Shown here piece by piece: positions 11,662 to 23,494 of a DNA stretch of 64,000 nucleotides; position 1 is the first letter of the stretch; each line of letters opens with the position of its first letter. The notes under the pieces were generated by a model, which was given only the letters and a program-made list of their open reading frames with translations, was not told where the DNA came from and did no database searches. Made by a program: the position numbers and the translations under genes. Source of the DNA: Bactericera cockerelli (lineage: Eukaryota; Arthropoda; Insecta; Hemiptera; Triozidae); assembly GCA_024516035.1 (NCBI GenBank), contig CM044955.1:41514556-41578555 (forward strand), read 5' to 3'.

Positions 11662-12418
11662 GTAGGTACCTTTCACATTTAGAGCAGCTGAATCAGTTTT
11701 TTTTTTTTTTTTTTACAATTGAAGAAAATTTTAACTAACAGAATGATCTGGTCATCTTCCTTCCTCGGTGATGGTATGGTGGAAGGATAAACCTGAATTT
11801 TTGATAACAAGGAGTCAAAAAGAAAGCAAAAAATTGCCAAGAAAATATTTTGGTCATTTTTGAATGTATTGGTCATGCATGTTGTTCAAAAAGTAATATT
11901 AAATTTATATTATTACAAACTATTAAAATACTTTCATTCTTGTGTTCTTAATTTTTATTAAAACTATTGATAAAATATACAGAGCGGCCTGAGGCCGCTG
12001 CGCTGGTAAGGAGAACTATATTTTTAGGAGTTAGGTTACTACTACTTATTGTTGAATATAAGATACTTACATATGTTCAATTTTTTGATGTCTCTACAGA
12101 TACTTTAATGGGCTTTAATACAATCGTATGTTTAATTCAGTATTTCAGTTCGTAAGGGACAATTCACAATTCTGGTTATTCTGGTGTGTCTGGCTTTTGA
12201 ATTTGAATACAGATTATTTACTTTCTTTTGTTTGTTAAAGTTTGTTTTGTGCATCCGCCATGGAGGAATAAGATATGGCATGGAGAACTCGCGATGCCTC
12301 AAACCTGCTACATAAATGATTTTGTGAGGAAATCCCATAATTTTATTTTATCGGGGGATTTTTTTCCCGTTTCCCACCTACTTCGGCAGTACCAATTTTA
12401 TTGTGATTTATTCTAACA
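11662..12418. other. No gene seen
   Basis: Contains a T-run at 11698-11714. The short stretch GCGGCCTGAGGCCGC near 11984 is a perfect palindrome of unknown meaning. No convincing exon. Confidence 0.5.
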
Positions 12419-12858
12419 CTAGAGGGTTACACCCGCTTCGCCAGCTAATCACACACATACACACTCACAAAATGTCATATTCGTAAAACCTGAATATTTT
12501 TTGTGTCACCCATTCATTTCTTGTCATTACTCGGCTTAGCTCAAGAACGGCACAATAGAATTTCGTGATTGTTATGTCAAATGAAAGCTCTAACACTTGC
12601 CTAAAACTTGCTCGCTTTGAACTAATAGGTCGATACGACAAATTTCGATAAAAAATGTCATTTAGGTCGAAAAACGATAGTATTAATTTTGTCACCCATC
12701 CATTTTTTGTCCTTATTCAGTGTAGCTTAACCCTAGCCTAGAAGAATTTCCTGTTCCAGACAGACCTATGTGCAAAATTTCAAGTTTCTCGACAAACAGT
12801 GTCAATTTTTACAAAGAATATACAGACGGCTTCATTTTATTCTATACATAGATATAGA
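12419..12858 (-). mobile_element. Short non-autonomous Helitron
   Basis: On the minus strand it starts TCTATATCTATGTATAG at 12858 and ends with GGCGAAGCGGGTGTAACCC, then TCTAG before T at 12419. Internal sequence (AAGCCGTCTGT near the 5' end; a stretch around CCATCCATTTTTTGTCC) is shared with the 1.1-kb copy at 37586-38699. Confidence 0.7.
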
Positions 12859-13132
12859 TTTGTGTTTCTCTTGAAAAAAGAAACTCAAAAATCTGCTGTG
12901 ACCACGACTCAAAATCCGTAGTCCCTACAAGATCCACAATTGCGAGGCTCCTTGAACTGTCCGAGGTTCTGAAGATCTAAAATCTGGCAACACTGATATT
13001 TAAGACAAGAAATATTCATAACAAAACTGATAACAGTGATAACTGTTATCATAATTATACAAGGTGTTAATATTAATACAAGGTGCAAGGAATAGGAAAC
13101 TACATATTCATATGTAAGGAAATTTTGCAACT

Positions 13133-16100
13133 ATGAGTCTTCTGAATGCAATTCTTAAGAAGAAATCATCCCTGAAATCAAGTGAAACACGTCTCACAAC
13201 ATTATCTGGTCAAATATTCATGGAAAAAGTATCAGCTTCAGGAGAAAAGATGCAAGTTGCTCTGAATGAATCATCACCAGGCTTTGTTATTGATGAAGTA
13301 CCAGACATGCAGGTAAGTTTTTACTTTCCTTATCCTATAAGGAAAGTTTTGTATTTGTCAAAAATTTGACCTACCCAGTTTTTCACATTTCTGGACAAAT
13401 CATAGCCTCAGGATACCAAAAAAGTGGTTTTAAGCCATGTGTCTGTTTGTGTGTGAACAGAATATCTCAAAAACGGTAAGAGCTAGAGGCTTGAAATTTG
13501 GAATGGAAATTAATTTTATACACCAGACAAACCATGAAACTTTTGGTTGAAATCAGCCACACTCTGTGGTTGCAGGGCCACAAATATTAGCCACAAGCGC
13601 CGCTTCTTTTAATTGATTAATGATACAAAAAAAGTTGAGGACAACATTTTCTTAGATTTAAAAAATAATGGGGGACATTTCTCATCATTTTTTTTTTTTT
13701 TTGATATCTTGAACTTTTTGGACCTCAGCCCCAATTTACTGGTATTTTGGGGGGGAGTTTTAGTATGATTTTTTTGTGGTGAAGCACAAGCATTTTAACT
13801 ATGAGCCCCCTTTACTTTTCCAAATTATTTTACATTATTCTTTGTAACGTGTTAATGCTGTCACTGTTTGTTACTCATACAAGTAACTACTCATTTTTCC
13901 TCATGAGGCATTCAAGCACAGAGCATAATCCTATCCTACTGGGAATCAAACCCAGGTCATTGTGTGTGCAAGCCTAATTCACTCAGCCATTGTGACTATC
14001 AGAAAGAAAGTATTGATTCCACTGATGCAACTCACTCCTAAGTATTAAAAAGTATCAGAATTTGTAAACCTTGCCCATCCTAATTCACTATACATAATAT
14101 ATTATGTACTATGATATGGATATGTTGGATCACTATAAAATATCATTGAATAGTTTGGACTCTTTTAAATTGGTGTGTACCTACCCAGACAAAATATTCA
14201 AAACCATGGGTACTGCTGAGTTTGACTCCTATTTTTTTTATTTATAGAAAGCTAAGTAAATCATACTTATTTCTACTAGATGTTAAATAAAACAAATAGA
14301 TGGAGAGCTAGTGTCAGAAAATCTATGTGGAGAGGTACAAAATGTATGATCATTAAATGTTATGGGGAATAGCAAGAAAGTAGGTACTATTGTATCTAAA
14401 GAAGAATAATCATTGAGTACCAATATTAGCACTTACAGGGTGTTTCTGAATGAAATGTCAGTTCAAAAAGGTGATTAGGGGCTACTTAAAGTCCATATAA
14501 ACTAGTAGTCAAATCTGATTAATTACCATTTCTGAGAAAACTGCAATTTACTTATTTTTTATTAAAATAATTACAATAACTAGAATAATTATTAGATTAC
14601 TGATTAGGAAACTACTTTCATACCACCATATTGTAATTAATTTGTTGATTACATTTTATTACATTTTCAGGTGGCTTTTGTGCTTCCATGGTTGTGTCTA
14701 GGATCTCAAGATGTTGTTTGTGACCAAGAACTCCTTGCACACAAGAAAATCAGCATCATACTTAGTTTAGGTAAGTAAATAACTACCTATTGTTTCCTTC
14801 CACCCCCTGGCTGTGAAGACAATTTGAAAAGATTTTCTAATTTTTCTATATGTATGCAGTGAACTTTTCCTATAACAACAGCCAAGGGATTTATTGTGAT
14901 CCTCGTCGCCAAAACTAGGTTGAGGGTTTGAAAGAATAGCATGATCAGTTTTATTCCATCTTGGAATCTCGAAACTTTGTGATGGTCCAAATGACACTGA
15001 TTTCTTTTCAACTAATGTAGAATGGAGCTGATTGATATGTCGCTTGATTGTTCGACCAGAATCAAGAGTTACCAAATAATGACGATAACCAAGTTTTCTT
15101 TTGATTACACCAAACTGCCATTGACTCATCACGCGTACCTGGACTCTCTCCCCCACTGATAGTGAACGGGCAGGTTTTTGAACAATGTTTGAAGACTGTG
15201 GATGATACGGGAAAATTGCATCCATACGAATTCTCAGCTTCCTGTGTAGGTACAGCTCGGCAGGAGACTTTCCACACGAGAGAGGAGTTGCACGATAGCG
15301 TAGTAAAATATTTTGAACTTTAATGTTGATCGGTAGTTTTTCGTTCGATACAGCTTTGAGACGATGTTTTAGAGTTTGAACATTTCTTTCAGCAAGTCCA
15401 TTGGTTGCAGGATGTCCTGGCGCAATAAACTTTTGGAAGATACCATGAGTAGAGCAATAATTATGAAATTCTTCACTCTGAAAAATTGAAGCATTGTCTG
15501 ATACCATGACTGTAGGATACCCATGAACAGAAAAAATATTTTCTAATAAGTTGATAGTACTAGAACTGCTAGGTGCGTTCTTAATAATTTTTACCTCAGC
15601 CCATTTGGATTTGGCATCGACACATACCAGGAAGAAATGATTTTCGAAAGGACCAGCATAGTCTATGTGTACACGTTCCCAGTTATCTTTAGGAGGATCC
15701 CATGGATGAACTGGAACTTTTGGAGGATTTGAACGGTTCATAGCGCAACTATGACAACTTCTCACCAACCTCTCGATGTCCTTGTCAATATTACACCAGT
15801 ACACATAGCGTCGGGCCAGCTGTTTCATTTTGGTAATACCCAAGTGAGTTTCATGTAATTCATTGAGAACTGTAGGGCGTAAGGACTTTGGAATGAGGAG
15901 TCTATCTTTACGAAAAATTATTCCATCAACTAGAGTAAATTCAGATTCGTTTGAAGTATTTTTCAAATCATGTAATATCTGTTGTAATTCAGGATCTTTT
16001 TCTGTTTCTTTTTTGATAGTTTGAGCAGTGATGGTTTGACTTGATATTTGAAATAATGTTTCTGCACAAATTTGATTCACTTCATCACCAATGAGTTGAT

Positions 16101-19100
16101 CATTTGAAACTTTTTGATGTAGAACAGGAGCACGAGATAAGCAATCTACGTTCTGATTATCTTCGCCTTGTTTGAATTTGACAGAATAATTGAAACCTGA
16201 GAGGAAAGAAGCATATCTGAGAAGTCTAGATGAAGTCATCTGTGGTAATGCTTTGTTAGGATGAAAAATTCTAGTTAGTGGTTGATTATCAGTGTATAGT
16301 AAGAAATGTCGACCAAAAAGATACTTGTAGAAATATGTAACGCCAAAAATGATAGCGAGCGCCTCACGATCTAATTGGCTATAATTTTCTTCTGATGCCG
16401 TGAGCGATCGGCTAGCGTAAGCGATAGGCTTTTCTATGCCATTGACAGTGTGACTCAATACTGCAGCTATACCGTGTGGACTGGCGTCCGTAGTAAGTAT
16501 AACTGGTAAACTGGGATCAAACGGTGTAAGTACTCGGTCACTACATAATTCGGATTTTAATTTTAAGAAAGCGGCTTCACATTTTGATGACCAAAACCAT
16601 TTTTGTCCTTTCTTGAGAAGACATCGTAATGGATATGATATGTTTGAAAAATCTGGAATAAATTGAGAATAATATGTTACAAGACCTAAAAATTGTTTGA
16701 TTTGTTCTGGATTTGTAGGAGACGGCACATCTTGTATAGCGCGTACCTTCATTGGATTCTTGCTAATCTTGTTGAATTGAATCACGTATCCTAGATATTC
16801 AATATTTTCTAATAGAAATGAACATTTATTTTTATTGATATGTAGATCGTACTGAGTAAGTTTCTGAAGACATGCAACTAGGTTTTGAAGACAAATTTGA
16901 CGGCTTGGACCATGAATAATAATATCATCAAAATAAGCTTCCACGCCTTGAAGTCCTTTGAGAATTTGGCACAGGATTCTATTGAAATCTGATGGAGCTG
17001 TCTTGATACCAAAACTTAGACGATTCATGCGGTAAGTACCTCTATGAGTTGAAATGGTTTGAATCTTGCTGCTTTCTTCGTCTACTTTTAAATGCAAGTA
17101 AGCTTTGTATAAATCTAATTTACAAAAATATCGGGAATGTCGAAGACTATGAAGAACATCATCAATGCGCCTGATAGGAAAATTAGCTTGAACTAGTCTT
17201 TCATTCACACCACACTTGTAATCCACACACAAGCGTACTCCTCCATCTGGTTTAGGAATAACAACCAGTGGCGAACCCCAATCACTTGCAGTAACTTGTG
17301 TTATAATTCCATCAGCTTCGAGCGAGTCTAATTCTTTATCCACTCGTTCCTGAAGAGCATAGGGCACATCTCTTTCTCTTGTAAATATTGGCTTTGCATT
17401 TTCTCTAAGCTGGAGTGAAACTTGAAAATCTGGGACGCAACCAACTTTTTCTTCGAAAATTGAAGCAAATTGCTTTAAAATATTTTCGATAGAATTATCG
17501 TGTTGAATGTGTAGAGTTGGAAAATTATTTTTGCTATGTGAATCAATTTTTCCAAGTTCGATTGCAAGTTCTCTTATCCATTGTCTACCCAATATAGCAT
17601 CATGACCAGTTGGCACAACATATAATTCGCCAATAATTTCTTTTCCTCCATAGGCCACTCTGAGATTAATTTTGCCTAGGGGTGTAATAATATTACCAGA
17701 GTATGAGCGAAATGATACGTGTGACTTTTCTAATGGTAATTTTAAATTCAATTTTTGAAAATCATTCTGAGATAGCAATGAGAACTTAGCACCTGAGTCA
17801 ACTTCGAATCTTTGAATTTTCCCATTGAGGAAAACATCAATGAGATACTTGTCGGAGTCGGACACTTCAAATAAATCTAAAATTTGGGGTTGAATTATGT
17901 CGACTTTACTGAGACCATATTGCGTAGAAGAATAATTATTATAAACGGGAGAGTAATCATCAACCGTGTTTGTAGAATAGTTTGAATTCTTCTTTTGTGA
18001 TAGCATTGTAGAGAGACATACCTTTGCAACGTGTCCTTGCTTATGACAAGAATTACACTTAAGTCGGGCTCTATCCGTCCTGCATGACGATACCTTGTGA
18101 TTATTTCTTCCACACCTGAGACAGCAGTTTTCTATACCAAGGGCTTTGAAGTTGACATTACGGGGATTCGAACTGTGACTGTGATGTGTAAGTGACGTAC
18201 GACTGGAACTTGAAGAATAACTGGATCTGTGCTTTCTTGAACGTGATCTACTCCTGTTGGAAATTGTATTGATATCATGAGTATTTGAACTAGCATAAGT
18301 AGTGTTGTTAAAATTCGAGTTAGTAGATTTTAATTCTCGGTTGTGTATCTTGGACGCTTCAAGAGCTGTTGCTTTGAGTACAACATCTTCAAAAGATAAA
18401 TTATCAGACTGGAGAATCTGTTCTCGCACCCAATCGTCTCTGAGACCTCTTATAAATTGAGCACGGAGAAAAATACCAGAAATGGAGTTAGATTTGTTAC
18501 ATTCACATTTAACATTGAATTCACAATCTGCAATATCTCTTTGTAATGATGAAACGAAATCAGCAATGTTCTGACTCTCTTTCTGAAATATATTCAGGAA
18601 ATAGTGTTGAGAAACAACTATGTTTTTCTTAGGAATCAGAAGTTTCTTTAAACAAGATAAAAGCTCATCAAATGTTAAATTTTTTACTGGTTTCTCTGGG
18701 CCTAAGAATGCTACTAGGTTATTGTAGTGCTCTGAACCTATTGACACACAGATTAGTTGAGCGATCTTGTCTTTTTCTGTAACATTTTTCATTCGACAGT
18801 AATTTTCAAAACGTTCAATGTAGTTTAAAAATTTCTCCTTGTCTGTATCATAATTTTCAAACGGAGCAATACTTGAAAAATTAGACTGTGAACACTTGAA
18901 CTGTGAAACTAGTTGATTAATAAAAGCTGTTTGCTGATCTTGAAAAGATTTTAAAATTTGTTTGAGTTGATCTGCATCCATATTGAAATTTGAATTTGAA
19001 AATCTTGAAATTGAAATTTGAAGTTGAATCGAAATAATTTAGTACTTATCTGGAAATTGATAATACATCTGCATACACAAAATCTTCTTCACTCGTCGCC

Positions 19101-22100
19101 AAACTATTGTGTACTTTTATTATGTAGCACGCATTATTACTATTATGTATGCAGGAAAATAAAGGAATGATATATTAGAGAAGGAAATATAATTGTAAGT
19201 ACTTTATTAAGAACTAGAATGAAGACTGGGAAAACAGGCAGAAATCTAGGTAAACAACTGAGGTTGCTATAGCAACATAAATACATAAATACATGGACAT
19301 AAAATATACAACAGGATTAGTAGTTTTGTCATTTTATAACCAAAGTTCCATATGCCCAACAGTATTTGGGTTGTATAATTATAGGCTATATTGCTTTTTT
19401 TCTTATCTGTATTTCCAAATTGTTGAAATAGTGGAGTTAGAGCAACCCAACTCTTTACTACATTGAAGATTTGTGTCACCAGATTCTAGTTACATAACAA
19501 CTTGTGCCTTCTCTTCTAAAGAAAAAGATTTTTGCTTTGAAATAGATTTAATTTTAATTAGACTATTCTTATTAAGAAACTAAAATGCACATGTGATTTA
19601 AACACATGTCAAAACCATACTAAAGCCCCCACTCCTAAGGTATTCTATTACAGTTCAGTAGATGCTAGTCAAACTCTAAATAGAAATCATCCAATGATAT
19701 ATTGGACCATTTTCAACAAAAAATATTCCCATACATATAGGTTGATCTTTTCCAAGATAACCGCCATTTGTAGTACTGCCATAAAATCAGAAGTACCCTT
19801 AGTTTCAGTGCAATAACTTTTATTCTTACTTATCATGTAAAGATAAAGTGTGAATTGTTGTAATCTATGCAAAATTTCACATTCACAATCATCATTGTCA
19901 AAGGCTAACAAAATACCACTTATCTGTTTTTAAGATACTAACTGATCCACACTATGGTGGTTCCAGAGTGTTTCCATCCCACTTTGCACTTGATTTGCTC
20001 CAAATTGAGCTGTGATGGAAATCTGGCACTCTTATTAAAAACATGTCTTTTGTGTTTCCTATTACCTACATGATCATTGATCTGCAAAACTACAGAAAAA
20101 TACAGGATGGTTCAGAAAACGTGAGGAGCAGTTTCACTATAAAGTCTATCAACAACATACAGAAACCCTTTAATTTTAAATGTTCATTTGTGTTCAACAA
20201 TGCTTTTAACTACAAGATGATATCACGATGGACATTTTATTAAACATTTGCATGGCAAAGATCCTATTTGCTCAAAATATGCTCACCCTGCCTGAGTCGG
20301 GTCGGAAATAGGCAGCAGAAAGTCCAATGTTATGATGACCATAGATGAACTCGAAACCTGAACGGTCGCTAATCCCATTATTGTGACAATGAACATTTTG
20401 CTGGCTATTCTCGTATCCACAGGCTGTGTATCCCTGTCGTAATAAGACCATGTAGTTAAAAGTAATGTTGAACCCAGATAAACGTCAAAAATAAAAGAGA
20501 TTCAGTACGTTGATGGACTTTATAGCAAATCTCAGACCCTATTCAGGCTTGGTAAAGAGTAGGGTTGAGAATAGCTAGCAAAACTTCCATTGTCACGATG
20601 ATAGGATGAGTGACTGTTTTGGTTTCAAATCCATCCGATGATCATCATGGTATTTAACGATCTGCTGACTATTACCGACCCTACTCAGGCTGGATGAGGA
20701 TAATTTAAGCGACTACGTTCCTTTTCAGTCGATAAAAACTCGAAAAACTCCTAGAAATTCCCAGGAACTTCTGACGTTTCGGGAGATAGTCTCGATGGTT
20801 CCGCTGTAAAATGCTTCTATAGCACTTAGACAAAATCTGACTCGAGTCAACCTCCCTTGAACCCTCGCCCGGAATCGAACACACTACGCGAAAAAGTTAT
20901 CAGAAATTGTGGACTGCTGTCCAGACTTAAGGCTTTCTGGTGTGACGAATCGAGCTATTTTGGCGGATAATCGAGGTTTCCCGACTAGAGTCTACTCTTC
21001 AGCTTGTCCATATATTCTACCAAGAGGCATAGTCTTTTCCTCGCTGTGAACTGTCGTCCAGACTCGAGACTTTCTCGTGCAATGAATTGAGATATTTTCG
21101 ACCCAAGCGGGAAAACGAGTCTGGTCGGCAGTGCTTAGCTCCGGCCATGCCTCTGATGACTTTTTTCGAGTAGTGTGATCGATGTCGTTCGGTATTCAAG
21201 GGGGGGGGGGGGGGTTGACTCGAGTCAGATTTTTCTTATCTGTTACCAGTTTCGTCTGTAGAAACATTTTGCGGTGGAACCTTCGACTCTTACCCGAAAC
21301 TTCCTTCCCCTTAAAATTAGAATTTCCAGGAGCATTGCGAAGTTCCTAGGAACAACTAGAAGTTCTTGAATAATATAATAATATATATATAATAATGCTT
21401 TTTCTTTGTGTTATTATGTCACAATTTTAGTGGGTAGCGCAGAATCATAGGACTTTACCACGTTAATTTTACAATATCTTGTATTTTTTTTTTGCCTAAG
21501 ATTCTGCCACTGGTCGCTGCTTCACATTAAAGCAGCTACTCATTTTTCCTCACGAGGTATGAGTGGACCCCGAACATCCAAGTACAGAGCAGAAAAAATC
21601 CTCCCCCGCTGGGAATCGAACCCAGGTCACCATGTGTGCAATGCCTAGCGCGCTAACTCGCTCTGCCACAGTGACTACTCTTGAATAATTAAAAATTCAA
21701 GCTAGTTCAAAAGGCGCGGGGCCCGTAGCAGTTGCTACATTTCTAGCATTTATAATCCGGCCCTGAGTTATTTAAAAAGGGAGAAAAAAACCATCGTTTA
21801 TTTTTCTTACTTTCCATCTTTCTTTTTCTTTAATTTAAGTAGTATAAAGTCGTGTAATGTTAACACCAGTTAACTTTTTTTATATAACAATTATGTACTA
21901 TTATTCTCGTAGGTGTTTCTCCTCCTATTCGATTTCCTGGTATTGACTACAAATTCCTGCCTGTTTATGATGAGCCAGGATACAATCTGAGACAGCATTT
22001 TTCTGAATGCTTTGCCGACATTGACCATTGCCATGACAGCAGTAAGATCATCTTTGTTCATTGTAATGCTGGTGTATCACGTAGTGCTACTATGGTGATA

Positions 22101-22241
22101 GCATACGTCATGAAACATCTAGCACTAGATTTGGATCAAGCATTTGATATGGTGAAGAAGGCTCGGCCATGTATTAAACCAAACCAAGGATTCATGCAAC
22201 AGCTGAGAGATTGGGAACAAATGTTGTTGGAAGCACTATGA
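13133..22241 (+). CDS. Dual-specificity phosphatase, DUSP19-like
   Basis: Exons are 13133-13312, 14671-14770 and 21913-22241 (TGA), with GT/AG borders and phases 0 and 1. They encode about 202 aa, close to the roughly 217 aa of vertebrate DUSP19. Residues 1-60 form an N-terminal extension starting MSLLNAILKKKSSLKSSE. The DSP fold then begins with LPWLCLGSQD. The presumed general acid is Asp113 in VYDEPGYNL. The active-site loop is HCNAGVSRS, with catalytic Cys144 and Arg150, followed by a C-terminal helix with KPNQGFMQQLRDWE. All core residues are present, so an active cytoplasmic Ser/Thr/Tyr phosphatase is expected. DUSP19 relatives act on or scaffold JNK signalling; that role here is inference. 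The second intron (7.1 kb) holds an antisense Gypsy element starting next to the donor. Confidence 0.88.
13845..14002 (-). mobile_element. SINE type VII, diverged
   Basis: On the minus strand there is a tRNA-like head (AGTCACAATGGCTGAGTG-like, then CCTGGGTTTGATTCCC) and the body motif AATGCCTCATGAGGAAAAA. It lies in DUSP intron 1. Confidence 0.6.
14767..18981 (-). CDS. Ty3/Gypsy retrotransposon Gag-Pol, single ORF
   Basis: An intact 1404-aa fused Gag-Pol reading frame, antisense in DUSP intron 2. In order: Gag; two CCHC zinc knuckles (about residues 287-325; CLRCGRNNHKVSSC and CNSCHKQGHVAKVC); aspartic protease with DSGA near 395; reverse transcriptase with YFDD near 684; RNase H with TDASPHG near 832; integrase HHCC zinc-binding region near 1050-1080; and DDE core residues in HIDYAGPF, VSDNASIF and NGLAERN. 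No separate env-like ORF was seen. The last five codons and the stop are read from host DNA across the DUSP exon-2 donor, so the element's 3' end, including the 3' LTR, is missing. The intact frame implies a fairly recent insertion. Confidence 0.9.
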   Translation of the reverse strand: MDADQLKQILKSFQDQQTAFINQLVSQFKCSQSNFSSIAPFENYDTDKEKFLNYIERFENYCRMKNVTEKDKIAQLICVSIGSEHYNNLVAFLGPEKPVKNLTFDELLSCLKKLLIPKKNIVVSQHYFLNIFQKESQNIADFVSSLQRDIADCEFNVKCECNKSNSISGIFLRAQFIRGLRDDWVREQILQSDNLSFEDVVLKATALEASKIHNRELKSTNSNFNNTTYASSNTHDINTISNRSRSRSRKHRSSYSSSSSRTSLTHHSHSSNPRNVNFKALGIENCCLRCGRNNHKVSSCRTDRARLKCNSCHKQGHVAKVCLSTMLSQKKNSNYSTNTVDDYSPVYNNYSSTQYGLSKVDIIQPQILDLFEVSDSDKYLIDVFLNGKIQRFEVDSGAKFSLLSQNDFQKLNLKLPLEKSHVSFRSYSGNIITPLGKINLRVAYGGKEIIGELYVVPTGHDAILGRQWIRELAIELGKIDSHSKNNFPTLHIQHDNSIENILKQFASIFEEKVGCVPDFQVSLQLRENAKPIFTRERDVPYALQERVDKELDSLEADGIITQVTASDWGSPLVVIPKPDGGVRLCVDYKCGVNERLVQANFPIRRIDDVLHSLRHSRYFCKLDLYKAYLHLKVDEESSKIQTISTHRGTYRMNRLSFGIKTAPSDFNRILCQILKGLQGVEAYFDDIIIHGPSRQICLQNLVACLQKLTQYDLHINKNKCSFLLENIEYLGYVIQFNKISKNPMKVRAIQDVPSPTNPEQIKQFLGLVTYYSQFIPDFSNISYPLRCLLKKGQKWFWSSKCEAAFLKLKSELCSDRVLTPFDPSLPVILTTDASPHGIAAVLSHTVNGIEKPIAYASRSLTASEENYSQLDREALAIIFGVTYFYKYLFGRHFLLYTDNQPLTRIFHPNKALPQMTSSRLLRYASFLSGFNYSVKFKQGEDNQNVDCLSRAPVLHQKVSNDQLIGDEVNQICAETLFQISSQTITAQTIKKETEKDPELQQILHDLKNTSNESEFTLVDGIIFRKDRLLIPKSLRPTVLNELHETHLGITKMKQLARRYVYWCNIDKDIERLVRSCHSCAMNRSNPPKVPVHPWDPPKDNWERVHIDYAGPFENHFFLVCVDAKSKWAEVKIIKNAPSSSSTINLLENIFSVHGYPTVMVSDNASIFQSEEFHNYCSTHGIFQKFIAPGHPATNGLAERNVQTLKHRLKAVSNEKLPINIKVQNILLRYRATPLSCGKSPAELYLHRKLRIRMDAIFPYHPQSSNIVQKPARSLSVGERVQVRVMSQWQFGVIKRKLGYRHYLVTLDSGRTIKRHINQLHSTLVEKKSVSFGPSQSFEIPRWNKTDHAILSNPQPSFGDEDHNKSLGCCYRKSSLHTYRKIRKSFQIVFTARGWKETIGSYLLT
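19082..19277 (-). repeat. Probable 5' LTR end and primer-binding region of the Gypsy element
   Basis: Upstream of the Gag-Pol ATG on the minus strand, TGGCGACGAGTGAAGAAG resembles the sequence that follows the 5' LTR in many insect Gypsy elements. It is preceded by AT-rich DNA containing AATAAA and ending ACAATAG. A TGTTGCTATAGC start at 19277 is a guess. There is no second LTR to define the borders. Confidence 0.4.
19278..20269. other. No gene seen (DUSP intron 2)
   Basis: AT-rich intronic DNA with short spurious ORFs only. Confidence 0.5.
20270..20720 (+). repeat. Decayed SINE core fragments
   Basis: Three blocks resemble the shared SINE core: CACCCTGCCTGAGTCGGGTC at 20283, GACCCTATTCAGGCTTGGT near 20536 and CCGACCCTACTCAGGCTGGA near 20676. 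Between them is a relic of the tail (GACCATGTAGTTAAAAG near 20448). They are too diverged to type. Confidence 0.5.
20740..21350. mobile_element. Foldback element of about 610 bp
   Basis: The outer arms, 20740-20865 and 21210-21350, are inverted repeats of each other. They share TCTGACTCGAGTCAAC, a TTCCGCTGTAAAATG-like block and the TTTCGGG block. The interior holds a diverged direct repeat (TCCAGACTTAAGGCTTTC / TCCAGACTCGAGACTTTC). A G-run lies at about 21200-21214. There is no ORF. Confidence 0.6.
21375..21688 (-). mobile_element. SINE type VII, best copy
   Basis: On the minus strand the head runs AGTCACTGTGGCAGAGCGAG to the B box GGGTTCGATTCCC. The body contains CCTCGTGAGGAAAAATGAGT and GCAGCGACCAGTGGCAGAAT, and the tail contains GCGCTACCCACTAAAATTGT, ending in AT-rich microsatellite. 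Related pieces lie at 9424, 13845, 25035 and 39440. Confidence 0.75.
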
Positions 22242-23494
22242 GATAGAAGACTGGTCCTGATGAATCGTCATTCCACCTTCTGACCCAATTCTGAATGTAA
22301 GTGTTTTTTATTCATCTTTTTTGTAAGTTGTGGTTGTGTAAACTCTAGAATTCAATACAATACATCTCTCAGATACTTTCGTCTACAATTTTATCTTTTT
22401 CGGGGATTTTAGTCTTCCATTATGCATTTCTGTGAGTCATTTTTAGTCTCGGTTTTCTATTAAAAATATAAAATATTTAGGAATTGTTTAAATAGAAAAA
22501 AAGTTGTGACAAATTTAATCAAAAGGGAAGTATATGATTTATATGGGGAAAAACAGCTAGCTGGCGAATAATTCTGCCGGTAAGTTTATTACCGTGAGGA
22601 GACTTATATTCAAACCAAAAGATTTCTGTCCCTCAGTCTCCTGAAAATACCACGCCATAGAAGCCGGACACAATACTTGGCTCTTACCATGTGACCGTGA
22701 CTAGGCTGTGGAATTCTCTTCATAGAGACATTAGGGAGAGACTTTTGATCTTTCAAGACATCCCCTTGTGATTATTGTTAAGGGTTGATTTCTCTGGAAG
22801 GAGCTCTTCCATCCAACTACCGAATTGTTTTTCATTCACTCTCCTTTATAATAATTTAACCTGATATTTGTTTGATTAATATCCCGGATAATTTTAAGAG
22901 CCTTATGATCACCACTGAATGAATTGATTAAAAACCGTTTTGAAGAATGAATTGCAATAAGAATGGAAAAGCATCCCTGCGTTGCCTAAAGTCGTCCTAA
23001 ATCTTAATGTAAAATTTAATGACCACATCAGTTGATCAGTGATAATCTCCACCTGTAAACTTTAAATAAAAGGGAAATTTTAGTGCAAAAAAAAATCGTT
23101 AATTGTTCAAAAGTTTAAATAACAATACATATACTTATCTATTAATTTTATCTTTCATATAGAAATGGGACGCGTGCGCTGAGGAAACTTTACTACATTA
23201 CCCCAACTCTTGAATTATTGATTTTCTCTTCTCCATGATCAGCTGTTTCGCTCTCTGATAACTTTTCCTTGTATCCTGTTTTTTTTTACCTTTATTTTAC
23301 TATGCTCAAGAACTGTTCTAGTGACTTTTATGTGTAGTGAATAAAATATCGAATATTTACTTTTGTTTTACTTTGAGAGGTTCTGATGAATTATAAATAG
23401 TTCGTTGAAAAAAAGCAGTACTAAGTTTTTTTTCCGCTCCAGAAATTTCTTAAACATTTTTTTTAAATTCAATTCTGTCTGAGTCAGCCACAAA
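22242..23494. other. DUSP 3' flank and upstream region of the MANSC gene
   Basis: AATAAA hexamers at 23065 and 23340 could end the DUSP transcript. The stretch 22560-22790 looks like an old repeat but was not typed. No further exon was found. Confidence 0.4.

Noticed and set aside
14767..19277. Complete LTR retrotransposon with two LTRs
   Set aside because: No copy of the putative 5' LTR sequence is visible at the other end; the frame runs straight into the DUSP exon border.
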